Assembly: GCA_028554755.1 (NCBI GenBank) | Contig: JAPTOF010000006.1 | Coordinates: 2,350,501 to 2,414,500 of the forward strand | From: Cordia subcordata | Lineage: Eukaryota; Streptophyta; Magnoliopsida; Boraginales; Cordiaceae | Length of the DNA stretch: 64,000 nucleotides | Reading direction: 5' to 3' | Part shown: piece after piece, positions 21,410 to 33,300 of the stretch | Numbering within the stretch: the first letter of the stretch is position 1 | Layout of the letters: each line of letters starts with the position of its first letter | Notes under the pieces: model-generated | Databases searched by the model: none | What the model was told of the DNA's origin: nothing | The model's input: the letters and a program-made list of their open reading frames with translations, nothing else | Translations under genes and position numbers: made by a program

Positions 21410-22230
21410 TTGTTGTTGAACTTTGTTTAAATTTGAACTTCAAAAAGATTTCACTGGAAGCCATTATGCCATGTGAAACCCCCAATTGGCTGATAAGCGA
21501 CAAGCTGGACCGACCACATACATCCCTACCATCTCTACGTAAAATTCGATACTTTAATGTCTTTTGTTCAGTTCCTTGACTCGTATCTGCAAATGAGCTA
21601 TGTTGATTGTGAATTAAGGGAATTGGATGGCTGGGGTGAAGGGCCTGAAGTGACATTGGTCTTTCTATCAATGGGCTGAGTGGATAGATTGTGAAACTTT
21701 GTGACAGTCGATTGGTTTCTTGACGGAGATAAATAAGTCTTTATGGACGGGGTTTTTTAATCAAATCTAATATCTCAAATTCTCACTCATACTTAGAATA
21801 TTCCCCTTGTTATTTAAGTCTTATTGTTAGAGAAATGATGTGCATGTTTTCCAGGATATTTTGCGCAAGTTGAAAATGTGCACAAGATGTAACGAGGCTT
21901 TTCATTATGCCAAAGCAGTAAGTTTGTATTTATCAAGCTTCTTATTGTTGTAAGGATATGTAGTTCAAAACAAGCCGCTCTCATGCATTGCCTGCAACTT
22001 CCTAATTTTAAACATGAATATACACACTTAAAAGAGTAAAGATATACGCAGTAAAGAATTATCCTTAGTAGCCAAACCTCACGTGTGAATAAGATTTTGT
22101 TGGTGCTTAAAGATAGCTTATGTGTGTTAATCATAAGACAAATTGCAGCACGCAGAGCTAATTAATTAACTGCTTTAACGTACAATATGCATGTGTGCAC
22201 TGAAAGAGCAAATCAAAGTAATTACAAACT
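21410..22230 (+). repeat. Rearranged duplicate of the helicase 3' region
   Basis: About 21410-22015 is similar in inverted orientation to about 25130-25600, and about 22030-22230 is similar in direct orientation to about 24800-25015. Both source blocks lie in introns near the 3' end of the minus-strand helicase gene. One block was therefore inverted relative to the other during or after duplication. Confidence 0.75.
21855..21917 (+). pseudogene. Duplicated helicase exon (CxxC exon)
   Basis: A 63-bp copy of the helicase exon at 25221-25283, now on the plus strand, with intact acceptor (ttttccag) and donor (gtaagt). It translates without stops to '[11 protein letters not shown]' and preceding residues, with three substitutions (E to K, T to M, I to T). 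No partner exons of the helicase are present here, so it is an orphan exon. Confidence 0.8.
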
Positions 22231-22425
22231 GTTTTTAAAGAAGGACTTGTACGACGATCAATAGAGGGAAAAAAAAAAAAAAAAGCTTCGTCTGATTTCC
22301 AAAATCAGTAAGTGGAACGGCCGAACTCAATAGCTTCATCAGGCGTTTAGCCAAAAAACTAACATTGCACTCCCCGAAAGTATGCTCGGGAAACATCCAA
22401 TGTTAATGTTTGGTTCCAATTTATT

Positions 22426-22682
22426 TTTTTAAAAGGGTTAACCAAAGGAGAACCCCTTTCCCACCTGGCCAGAGGCCCCTTAACCAGGCGGGAGGTAAAT
22501 CGAGGGATGTGCGTGAGTGGCAGCCCGACCAGGGAGAGGACCAACGGACGTGGAAATCCAGCAACAGCCCCCGCAATATTTCAGCGGAGTACTGCCGCCA
22601 CACGGACTCGATCCCGCGTTGTCAGGGTGTCTCCACCCTAATCACCTGGTCACTTACCAACTCACTTATGCCCCTGGGGGCA
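22426..22682 (-). mobile_element. tRNA-derived SINE with target-site duplication
   Basis: GC-rich 257-bp insert flanked by perfect 16-bp direct repeats ttggttccaatttatt (22410-22425 and 22683-22698). In minus orientation the head carries an A-box region (complement 22657-22670, 'cataagtgagttgg') and B box ggatcgagtcc (complement 22604-22614). The tail ends in a short A run. Two Pol III boxes, A-tail and 16-bp duplication are textbook SINE features. It lies in the upstream region of the second albumin-1 copy, about 40 bp 5' of its TATA box. Confidence 0.88.
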
Positions 22683-22724
22683 TTGGTTCCAATTTATTAA
22701 TTAGGGGGTACGTTTGTGAATGCC

Positions 22725-22730
22725 TATAAA
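22725..22730 (+). promoter_or_regulatory. TATA box of albumin-1 copy 2
   Basis: TATAAA in the same 'gaatgcctataaattgttg' context as gene 1. The SINE now separates it from the upstream promoter region shared with gene 1. Confidence 0.6.
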
Positions 22731-22794
22731 TTGTTGCAGCTCAGCCAGCTCCACCGCAAACCAACTTAAGATTCGCCAATAATTAGATACAACC

Positions 22795-23583
22795 ATGCTG
22801 GCCAATAACCTCCGTGCCCTGGCTATTCTGTTTATCATTTTATCATGTCAGTTTCTCCCTCTCGCTTTTGTAATATCCTATTTGCTTTAGTTTGAACTTA
22901 GTTTAGGATAAATGACTTATTTCATCTTTTACTTTTAACAATCAATAAAGCCGTTTTAGTCCTTTATTTTTTGTAATTTATCTTTGTAATTTGTGGCGCT
23001 TTTAATTCTTTAATTTTTGTTCTTTATTTTTTGAAATTTATTATGCCATTAGTCCTAATGCCGTGATTCTTTATTTTCGGTCTTTATCTTTACAATGTGT
23101 TAGACCATTAGTCCCTAATGTCATGACGTTGTCAATTCCTAGTCTTTGTAATTTTTGAAATTATTAGTCCTCACGCTATAATTTTCTTTCCTTGACTTTT
23201 TTGATTTCATTATCTTTGCAAGTTGTTGCACTATTAGTCCAAATACCATGACACCATTGGTCCCAACGCCATTATTTTCCTAACTTTTTTTGAATTCATT
23301 ATTTTATAATTTGTTACGTCATTAGTCATAATGCCATGACATAATCTTATTTTGAAGTCACAAACCTTCTCCAAACTGCCCCCAGAGAGCGTGCATGCCT
23401 TCCAACGGATCCAGAGGATCCAGAATTCACATTCGGGGTTTGTTGTCCCGCGATTCTATTTGGAGAAAAAGAACTCGTTGTACTTCACACGCTGATTGCA
23501 TCACAGAAGAAGAAGGCGCTGCTAGCTATTGCATTGGAGCCCAGGGTGCACCTGGTTTCTGCTCTAAACCAATCAAATCGTAA
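22795..23583 (+). pseudogene. Albumin-1-like copy 2, truncated and frameshifted
   Basis: Exon 1 (22795-22846) is intact and parallels gene 1 ('LRALAIL', phase-1 donor gtcagt). The region matching exon 2 starts only near 23386. The 5' part of exon 2, with the first knottin cysteines, is absent and replaced by about 500 bp of degenerate repeats, and the next Cys codon has become Arg. A one-base deletion in an A-run near 23464-23470 puts the upstream remnant out of frame with the C-terminal A1a module ('CTSHADC', 'ASYCIG', 'GFCSKP'), which is still well preserved to its stop codon. No A1b knottin can be made; a short A1a-like peptide from the ATG at 23395 is conceivable but unsupported. Confidence 0.75.
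22900..23345. repeat. Degenerate repeats in the albumin-1 copy 2 intron
   Basis: Imperfect reiterations of phrases such as 'ttagtcctaatgccatgac' and 'tctttgtaatttgttgcac' without a constant period. It appears to be a decayed tandem or foldback repeat. It replaces the missing 5' part of exon 2. Confidence 0.45.
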
Positions 23584-23592
23584 TTATACACC

Positions 23593-23629
<37 letters not shown>

Positions 23630-24380
23630 CCTCACATTAATCGTGGGCTCGATGTATTGGGCTTTACATGGACTATGTAGTCCACAAATAAAATGGATCA
23701 GTCTCATGCATAAGATGTTTCTCTTATTTACAGCTTGGGGCTTCTTTTTTCCTTTTTCCTTTGTTTCCCCCTCTTTCGTTTTCCTATTCTTTCTCAAAAA
23801 TATGATATGTTTGCATAGAGATCGAATATTGATATGTGTTGGTTTTTGGATTCTCATTTGCTGGCCCAATAAAATAAAATTGACAATCTTCTGCTCATCA
23901 TTTTAGTACAAAAGACGAAATCAATTTGGAGAAAAGATTTGGTGTATTGCAGATACAAAGCCCATCATGATAGTTAACGTTATAAGCAATATTTAACAAT
24001 AATAAATTATTAGATTATATTATTGTAATTATATAATAAGCTTATCACTATTTTTAATCGTTTATAACATTAATGAGAAAGGTCCAAATTCGATGTCTTA
24101 CTTTTCGGATGGTGATAGTGTCTTATCCTTGACAGCCCACTTTTTTGAAGAATGAATTCATAGATTAATAGAAAAGTAAGCTCAAGTCAACCATGCTAAT
24201 TAATTGCCGATCATCTTTTGTAGACATTTACTTTCATATCTATGAGCTAGATTAACAGTCACAACTTTAACTCATAATTACAACTTAAAATTGAACATGT
24301 TTATAATTTGTTCCAAAGTCAACCCTGGCAAAAAAGTACATAAATCTCTTTGCAGTATCGCGATATCATGTTCACCATTC
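23593..24380. other. Intergenic region between albumin-1 copy 2 and the helicase
   Basis: It opens with a (TAA)n microsatellite at 23593-23628. Otherwise it is AT-rich with no gene; the last part would be the helicase 3' UTR. Confidence 0.5.
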
Positions 24381-27300
24381 TTATAGTGACTTGTATTCTT
24401 CAATCAGACGAGAGGCATGGAGACGGGAAGTAGGGGCCACAGTGCATCCCAAATTTTGTAAATATGCAATCTGCCATTTTTAATACAATTGAGCAACACG
24501 CGTGATTTGACAGTACAAATGAATGGCTTCAGCTAAAATGAGATGGAAATATATAAAGCTCCATGGAGTACATTGAACTAATCAATATAAAAGTATGGTG
24601 GTCACCTGTTTACTGGTTGGTGCTGACGAACCCATGGCATTCTCCATTCTGAGCTTTTGAAAATGTTCCTTTTGAGGGATAAAGTGAAAAAAATTAGGAG
24701 GAAAGCGTGTGTATGCACGCACGAGCACATAAAAGGGAGATGAAATTGGTGAACTTATACTAATATGTAGATACATCATTTTTATTGTATGGGACAATTT
24801 TAAACATTAAACAGTAAAGATGTAGTAAAGGATTATCTGTAGCCAAACCTCGTATATAAATAAGATTTTGTTGGTGCTATGTTAATCATAAGACAAATTG
24901 CAGCAAACAGAGCTAATGAACTGCTTTAACAATATGCATGTCACCATGAAAACTGGAGTTGGTGAGACATGTTACACATGGAAAGGTGGCACTGAAAGAG
25001 CAAAAGAAAGTAATAAGTTTTGTCTAACAAAGTAAAAGCTTGAAAGCTCACCTGTTTCTCTCTCATTAGATAAGCACGCTTGTCAGCTGGCATTTGCTCC
25101 CATTGCAAAACCTAACAAAAATGACAAGAAAATTAGGAAGTTGTAGGCGATGAATGAGAGCAGGTTGTTTTGAACTACATACCCTTATAACAATAAGAAG
25201 CTTGATAAATATAAACTTACTGCTTTGGCATAATGAAAAGCCTCGTTACATCTTATGCACGTTTTCAACTCGCGCAAAATATCCTGGAAAACATGCACAT
25301 CATTTCTCTAACAATAAGACTGAAATAACAAGGGGAATATTTTAAGCATGAGTGAGAATTTGAGATGTTAGATTTGATTAAAAGACACTGTCCATGAAGA
25401 CCTATTTTTTCTCCATCAAGAAACCAATCGACTGTCACAAAATTTCACAATTTATCCTTTCAACCCATTGATAGAAAGACCAATGTCACTTCAGGTCCTT
25501 CACCCCAACCATCCAATTCCCTTAATTCACTATCAACATAACTCATTTGCAGATATGAGTCGAGGAACTGAAAAAAAGACAATATATGACTTTCAAAAAT
25601 TCTATGTTCTCGGCCCTTTCCCTGCTTTCTTTTGGGGATCTTCAGTCCTCTTCCCGAAATATGATATATTAACATCCCCTAATGACACAAAGTAACAGTT
25701 AACGCACTAATATGAGAGAGAAGAAAACAAACAAATCTTTGAATAGGCAAAGAAACACAAAAAGAAAAAGCAACAGCTTCAAGTAACCACCTTGTGTGCA
25801 GTCTTCTTGGCCCTCAGGCGTTCATCAATGACAAATGCAACCTATGATGCCAGGAAACCAGAATTAGCGCCCAAACTCTGAGGATAAGAAATTCAAGGAT
25901 AAAACAGTCCTCAGATATTCAGTATAGAGGATATTAGCCATTTTTAGATTGAGAAGAGACTAGTAGACATCCAAGTCATTTCAAAATATAGGTGAAAGGT
26001 TACTGTACTACATTAAAGAAGCCATGCTATATTGTCATCGAACTCTTAAAAGTTCATGAACACATATTCAAAGTTAAAGAACTGTGATAATCTCTTTCTG
26101 CAACAGTTTTCAATCGAGACAGGTGTTCATGCAACATGTTTGCTTCCCTCAGAAATATGATATTACCAAGTAGAGATTCACTTTTAGTGCACATAATATA
26201 TTTGTTTGCTCATAGGTAAACTAAAAGTACATAAAGTTTGAGGCATGTCATCCATGTTAGAGTTGTAAAGTAGACAGAAGCCATATTTCACTCCTCTCTC
26301 AATGTTGTGTTGATCATCAATTTAGGGTGTATTAGTGATGCAAAAACCACAAGTAGAATAAGGAAATAGAAGGAAACAAGAGCTAAGAATTAAAGTTAAT
26401 TACACGAGGAGAGATATGAACAAGGGGGTCTCTCAGAATAAAAGTTAATGATCAGGTAGAACTAAAAGGTTGACATTTTAGAACCAAACAAATGAGACCA
26501 TGAAGTGAATGCAAGGTCACCTTGTCAAGTAACCTTTTTGGCTCTTGAAAGGCGGGCTTCTTGGCCCATTGATGGAACAAACGGGAAATAACACCTCGAT
26601 TTTCTGAACTGAATCTGTACAAAATTGCGAAATTATAGAATTGAGTTCAATTAACAAAATAGCATACCGCTATTGACATCATGAAATCAATCCATCCACC
26701 ATACCTTCTTAAGAAGTTATTGCCACTGAAAGCTTCAAAAGCTTCATTTGATTCATTGGGCACCTCATCACATTCATTTTCTAGAGAAGTATCAACCCCC
26801 ACATTGTGTTCATTAGACACAGTTGATCTTGGCCCGCCAGTCGAATTTCGATCAATTTCTTGTGGGATCTGCTCCTGTTTTACTGGTAGACATCTTAAAT
26901 CAAGTTCACCCTACATGACCAGAAAAGAGAAAATGAAAATTCGATAGACAAACAGACTTAAAACTACATATAGAGAGAACATCGGGAGATAATTAGACTT
27001 CAAAAAGATTGTCACATTGAAATGATTTGTTTATTCCTTCCCTAACAACAAGCAATTCATTAAAAGTGGTAATAAAGAGCATGGCTTCTTTTGCATAACC
27101 GGCGGACTATATACATTACTTTTTGGTAAACAGTGCTGCCAATGTTCTCAGAAAATCGATCACTCATCTCAATTACCAACTTGAGCTGTTTCCTTACCAA
27201 AACAATTTAATTAAATAATTTGAACATACAAGTTAATTTGTTCCCCAGGTATCATTGGAACTAACTTGACGTCTACATGACTATTTAATCCTACCATGAT

Positions 27301-30300
27301 TCATGGCAACGGTAAAAGCTTAAAAGACAAGACCACTTCTATATGAGTCTATTAATGGCAGTTCTCCATAGAACATGTGGCCGAGATGATGAGATCAAGC
27401 TAATGATATCTGAGAATGCAAACGTAATGATCCAATAAAAGTCGAAGGAAACAGAAGGAAATGGATTGGACATGACACTTCTATCTGACACCATGACATA
27501 TTAACTGCTCCAATTATAAGTAGAAGCCTCATTTTTCTGAATACAAGCTTTTATGACGTTGCCAAAAATCTAGAAATAACCGGGTGCTAGTAGTGCACAA
27601 GCAATTTTGTTGCTTAGCAGATAATTGAGTCATAAGCAATTGCAATAAAGATAGTTCCAGGAAATTGATTGGCTCTAATTCAACAATAAAATAATGCATA
27701 TCGAATATTTAGCCTGCATTTCTTTGTAATCCATTTTTTATTTACCTTCCACCCGAATTTAAGTTTCTAAAGGTTGTTATCTCTTAATTTAGAATCCTCT
27801 CCTCCATTACTACTTCTGCTCCGTTGCACCCACTTAGAAATAATAACTCCTCTACAATAAGTTTCCTCTGATCCACTTCAAAGGAAAATAATTCTGGACA
27901 AATATGCTGCAGGGTTTTACTGCAGAAAGTTTAATGCATTTGGCTGACATCTAAAGTAGTCATGCAAGAGCGAACTATGGGTTACCTGAGTATCTAATAG
28001 ATGGCAAGGAATTTCTCTTAGGAAACGTGAAGGTTGAAGAACCTGGAAGAGATGCAAAATTTGTAAGAGACAAAATGATAAGCACTAGCTATTGAGTGAC
28101 GGGCAGTCATTCAGATCAGACCTGCCAATTGGAATCCATTGTCAGATATAGGATAAACAGCTTTTTTCGTGCACGAGTCATAGCCACATATAACAAGCGT
28201 CGCTCTTCCTAATTTCCAGATGCAGATACGACTCCTTTAGTTACATTTTCAAATAGAAAGAGCGCAAGAAGAGACTAAAAGTTTGTTTTTTTGATACAAC
28301 AAAAAAAACATACCTCAACTGATGTAACATTCTCATTTACAACACCATTGTATTCATGCAACAATGGAATCTCAGATTCATTTGCCTGAATCATGGAATC
28401 AATATTAGGCCCTATAATAGACAACGTCATGGGTAGGAGAATGCCACCCTTCTGGAGAAATAGAACGCATGCTCGGTTATCACAATACCTTCACAATGAA
28501 AACTGTGTCCCACTCTAAACCCTTTGACTGCAAAGAGAGAGACAGAGTTCATACTTTAACACACAGAAATTCCAGATTCTGAGGGACAAAAGTAACTTGC
28601 ATTTTGACTGAGTAGATGAACCTGATGAATTGTAGTAAGGGTAACAGAATCTTCATTGTCACGTCTCCTACACCGAAAGTTTTCTGCCTCCCGTTCAGAT
28701 ATATAATCAATAAAAGCTTGAACTACATCAGTACTACCTTTCCCTTCTGTTGTGCTGCTCTTCTCCCCCACTGCAATATATTGTGTTGTTATAAAATCCG
28801 ATACATCATCTAGAAGGTACTGGAGCACCTGCCAAGCAGAACAATAAAATGATAATGATTTTAAAACTGAACATTTTATGCAACTCTAGAAACAACAGTG
28901 ACTTAAATTAGAACTTTGGTGAGGGAGAAATGCCATTATTTCCAAAGCCAAATGCATGATGAAATAAAATCATTACAATAAGTACATATATAGAAAACAT
29001 TCAATACTTACAGATCTAAGATCGTTATCCTCATTCAGCAACTTCCCTCCATCAACATCAAGAACAGCCCGCTGTTCAATGAGGTATTTCTACAGAATAA
29101 AAGAAACATTCAGATAGGCTTAATGAAATATATAAAAGATTCTTTATCAGAACTTATTGAGAAACAAGGTAGACAAAACAAGCACTTTAGACATATGTAT
29201 CAGGATTCCTATATCAAACAGAAAATATGTTCACTGTCAACTAGATATAATTGAGTTGATGCATTTAAATATTATTAAGTGGATATGATGTGGCCAACCC
29301 GGGATGAAAAGAATTTTTTCCTTTTTTATGCCTAAAATTTTAAAATTTAAATGAGGTGAATAATGGAACCTGAGGAATCATGTTAGCTACTGAATTGATG
29401 ACAGCTGATATTGACTGTTCCTGTGAAAATAAAAGATGAGTTAGTAAAATTTCAACAGGAAAAAAGATAACAGTTAACAAATAAAAAGTCCTGGACCATT
29501 CAAGTTATGATGTAATAGTATCTCTCCCATGGCAAATATCTTGTCATAAAGCATAACTTCAAACTTAAATGATACAACCCCAACTCAACCTGTTGTTGAG
29601 TTCAATAATTTTATGATTAAATCTATTTGTTCCAAAAACTTAAAGAAGGGGATGCTCATGCGCTAAGCATATAAGGTCAAGTTTAGAATTCAAGAATGAT
29701 GACTCTTCATAAGCAGCTATCATGATATATATGAATTTAGTGTCATTATGCAAATGGAACACTCATGCTCACTGGTTCTTGTGTTAAGTTACCCGGTGAA
29801 CCAGCTTCGATATCATGTCTAAAGTGAGTAACACCTTGCGCCCCTGTGTAAGCTGACTCCTACAATCAATTATAGAGCAAACATAAGCAATCAGAAAAAA
29901 ACCAAATCTACTCAGCATTCATATGTCCACATGCATGATTATCGACAGAAATCATCCTACAGTTATTTATCTAGCTTTTAATCCAGTAAGTACAGGGCAA
30001 CTAAATTTCAAAAGAAACACTTTGTATCTTTAAATAGCATAATAGATGAAAACAAAATGTTCCCAAGAATGTTTTGCTGGAAGGGGAAAGATTAAAATAG
30101 TAAGCAGGACAGGGGTGGTTATGAAAATGGGAACTTGTTAAGAACTATCATGATCATCTTTTTAGACCACTGCAAAACCTGCAAACTCATACCTACTCTT
30201 TGGTGAATCTTTGGCTTTGATGAGAGACATTAAAATGAAGGCTTAAAATGAAGGCAGAGCACATAATAAATTATTTTAACTTGTCCTCTTTTAAGAATAT

Positions 30301-33300
30301 TAAACGGCTTTACAAATTGCTAAAAAGTTATTGGACAAGGAAAAATCAAGACAAAACCTCTGATTGAAGATTTGGTTCAGTATTGAGATTTTCTTGCTTA
30401 TCAATTTTTTGTTTGGTTTGGTTGTCCGAGTTTCTATAAACCATGTGTTACATCTTATGTTGACAATCGAATTATGTCCATCCATGCAGTTATGGTATTC
30501 CTTTTGACCCAAATTAATTCAAAATTAACTTGAACAGTTTCTTGCTTTATGGATTCCTTCACTTCAGTTTCTTATGATATTCAAGTATATGCAGCCTAGA
30601 CATAAATTTTCAGATAAGCAAACAAAGCAACGAAGGAAAAAATAGCCACTCTCACTGATGGAACAAATGCTTTGGCTAATCCGCACAAAAAAAAAAAAAT
30701 GCTTTGGCTAATCCAAAAAAAAAAGTGCTTTGGCTACCATTATCAAAACTGATTAATATCAAGAACATGCCTAACTTTTCCTGGAAAGGCAGAGCCAAAC
30801 AAACCTTTTGAAGGTACCAGATATCTTTGCACTAAATATATCACATGCAGCTGATATAAAGCTACATTTCCTCACAGTTGAAACTTTACCAATATGTTCA
30901 ATTATCTGAAAATGAAAGAGTATGTCATATCAATATTTTCACAAAGGTAGAACTACAGTAAGATGAAACTGCAACCAATTGTAGCTCAAAACCAAAATTG
31001 ACCCAGACACAGATAATTATGGGCACACCTTGTTCTTTTCCTCTTTATCTAAAGGCAATAAAGCCTTAAATACCCGTCGAAATGCACAATCATCACACCC
31101 AGGCAATGTTGTTTTGAGCATAGCAATAATGGCTCTGACTACCTATTGCAGACAACAGTTGGTTATTGCACAGACAACAGAATGTCATACTTGCATTTTA
31201 TGATTGAAAAAAGCAAAATGGTAAAATCTTAAATTGCAGTAGTAAATCTATTTTAATTTTCTAGGATGACTCTTGCAAGCAACAAGACTGAACATTCAGT
31301 GTTCTTTATCTATAACATCTGCAGAGTAGCGAGTTTTCAGCGCTGCTGCAGAATGATCTCAGGGGGATCTGTAATGCAGAAATCATTTTCTAAGGGATGA
31401 AATAAAAGAAACCAACCCATTGATAGTAGCATGTTCAGTCTCCTCAAGCTCCATCAAATGCACAGACTTCTGTGTATGACAAAACTATTATGACCTCAGA
31501 GACAATCTAGTGGAAAACAAAGGAAATTGAACACTGATGGAGTTTTAGAAAATATTGGCCTCTAATTATTTCTGCTCATGCTTTCCATCATAACTAGTAT
31601 CATATTAGTGCAGTCAAACACAAACAAAACACATATTAGTATCACTTACAGACATCCACCAAGTAAATAACAGATATGTTATTGAACCTTTTTTCTGTAG
31701 AAGGCCACACCGTGTATGTTGAATGGAATTTTTCTATTCCGAAAAGCTGTTTGGAATATCTTCCCAGACACCTGTTGGACAGCACAAAAGGCCATATGAC
31801 AATTTGATATTCACTAGCAGGTGATTTCTTTGAATAAATTTAAGGAAAAACTTCACCTGCCTCCGGTACAGAACTGCAATATTGCCTAAGGTGCATTTAT
31901 CAGATGAACCATCCGAAGAGATTTCTAATATTTTATCAACAACAAATGCGCACTGAGCAGCCTCATTGGAGCATTCTTTAACAGTTATCTGACCAAGTCA
32001 TACCAGATAAATGTAATTCATCTGCTAAGTCAACTGAGACAAGCCCATTTTTGTTTACAGGAAATAAGTAACTCTAGTCTTTTTGTCAAATGTGCTTACC
32101 TTGGACCCAGAGGAATTATCAGTGAGAACACTCTTTGATTTGCACCTTTTGAGATTATTTTGAATGAGATGTGAAGCTGCTTCAATGATACAACGAGTAG
32201 ACCGGTAATTTTTATTAAGTCTAACCTGACTCACATAAGTGCATGGATATTGACAATAAACTTGGTTAGATATTGAAAACTTAGTCACGGAATTTAAAAC
32301 TACAATTTTTTCTGCATGTTGGTGTATTTTATTATAAAGAGAAAGTACGTCACATGGATATCAATAAGAATAATTGGGAACAAAGAGAGGCTACGCAGAC
32401 CTCTTTGTGCTGTGGGAAATCCTTCCGAAATGAATCAAAGCCAGAAACATCAGCACCATTGAAACTAAAGATAGACTGCAGGATCATAGAAAAGCTGTTA
32501 AATTGAGAGTCGCAGTAACATAAAACAAAAAGCTTCATTTCGTAGAACAAGTTAAACCAACAAATTACAAAGATGAAACCTGGTCATCATCACCAATAAC
32601 AGTTATGCATTTGTGGGATGCAAGAGTGCGTAGTAGATCATACTGCATAGCACTTGTATCCTGAAACTCATCAATCACAATCGCTTTCCATGTTTCCTGA
32701 CATTCGTTGAAAACTTCAATTACAAAGATAATATAATGTCAAGATGGGTCTGAGCAGCAAAACTCCTTAATTAAACTGAACCGTGTAGAGATTGTATGAA
32801 CCTTCTGGAAAGTCAGTTAGCAGCTTCACAGAGCAGCTGATTAAATCATGGTAATCCAGAGCATTACAAGATTGTAATATGTCACTGTAGTTCTGAAGTA
32901 TTGCAGCCTGATTGAGATTTAAAAGGTAAGATAGTGAAACATAAACCACTAGGTGAAAGTGTATCGCAGAACATTTAATTATTATCCTACCTCCATCTCT
33001 TTCCCTCTTCGTTTGAAGTCTTCTGGAGTCCTTCCAGCAGCTTTAGCCTGTAATTTGGTAATGGAATGAGTATTGCAATTCTGGAATAGGAAAAACATCC
33101 ATTATTGTTCTCTAGTAAGGGAGGGGGCACTTTTTTCTAGAAAAACAGATCTCTTAGAACTACAGAAAACTCTTGGAGTGCCATGTCTTCGGGTAGCTAA
33201 AACCCTCTTCCTTTCAAGGAAGCAAAATTCCATGTTTTAATATTAGCTCGTCCAGCTTGAACTTCAGAACTCGAGCCCCACAAGAAAAAGCTATCGCTAT

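Noticed and set aside
23593..23628. TAA repeats considered as a CRISPR-like or functional array
   Set aside because: It is a simple microsatellite with no spacers; the window is eukaryotic and no CRISPR-like repeat-spacer structure exists anywhere in it.
25460..25695. ORFs on both strands in the intron between helicase exons at 25791 and 25283
   Set aside because: They lie in intronic sequence duplicated at 21.4-22.0 kb; there is no protein family match and the flanking helicase exons splice in phase without them.
29773..29859. Alternative helicase exon frame ending at the donor near 29773
   Set aside because: A frame reading 'ESAYTGAQG' is open, but the phase left by the preceding exon requires the shorter exon 29793-29859, which gives the conserved '[19 protein letters not shown]'.
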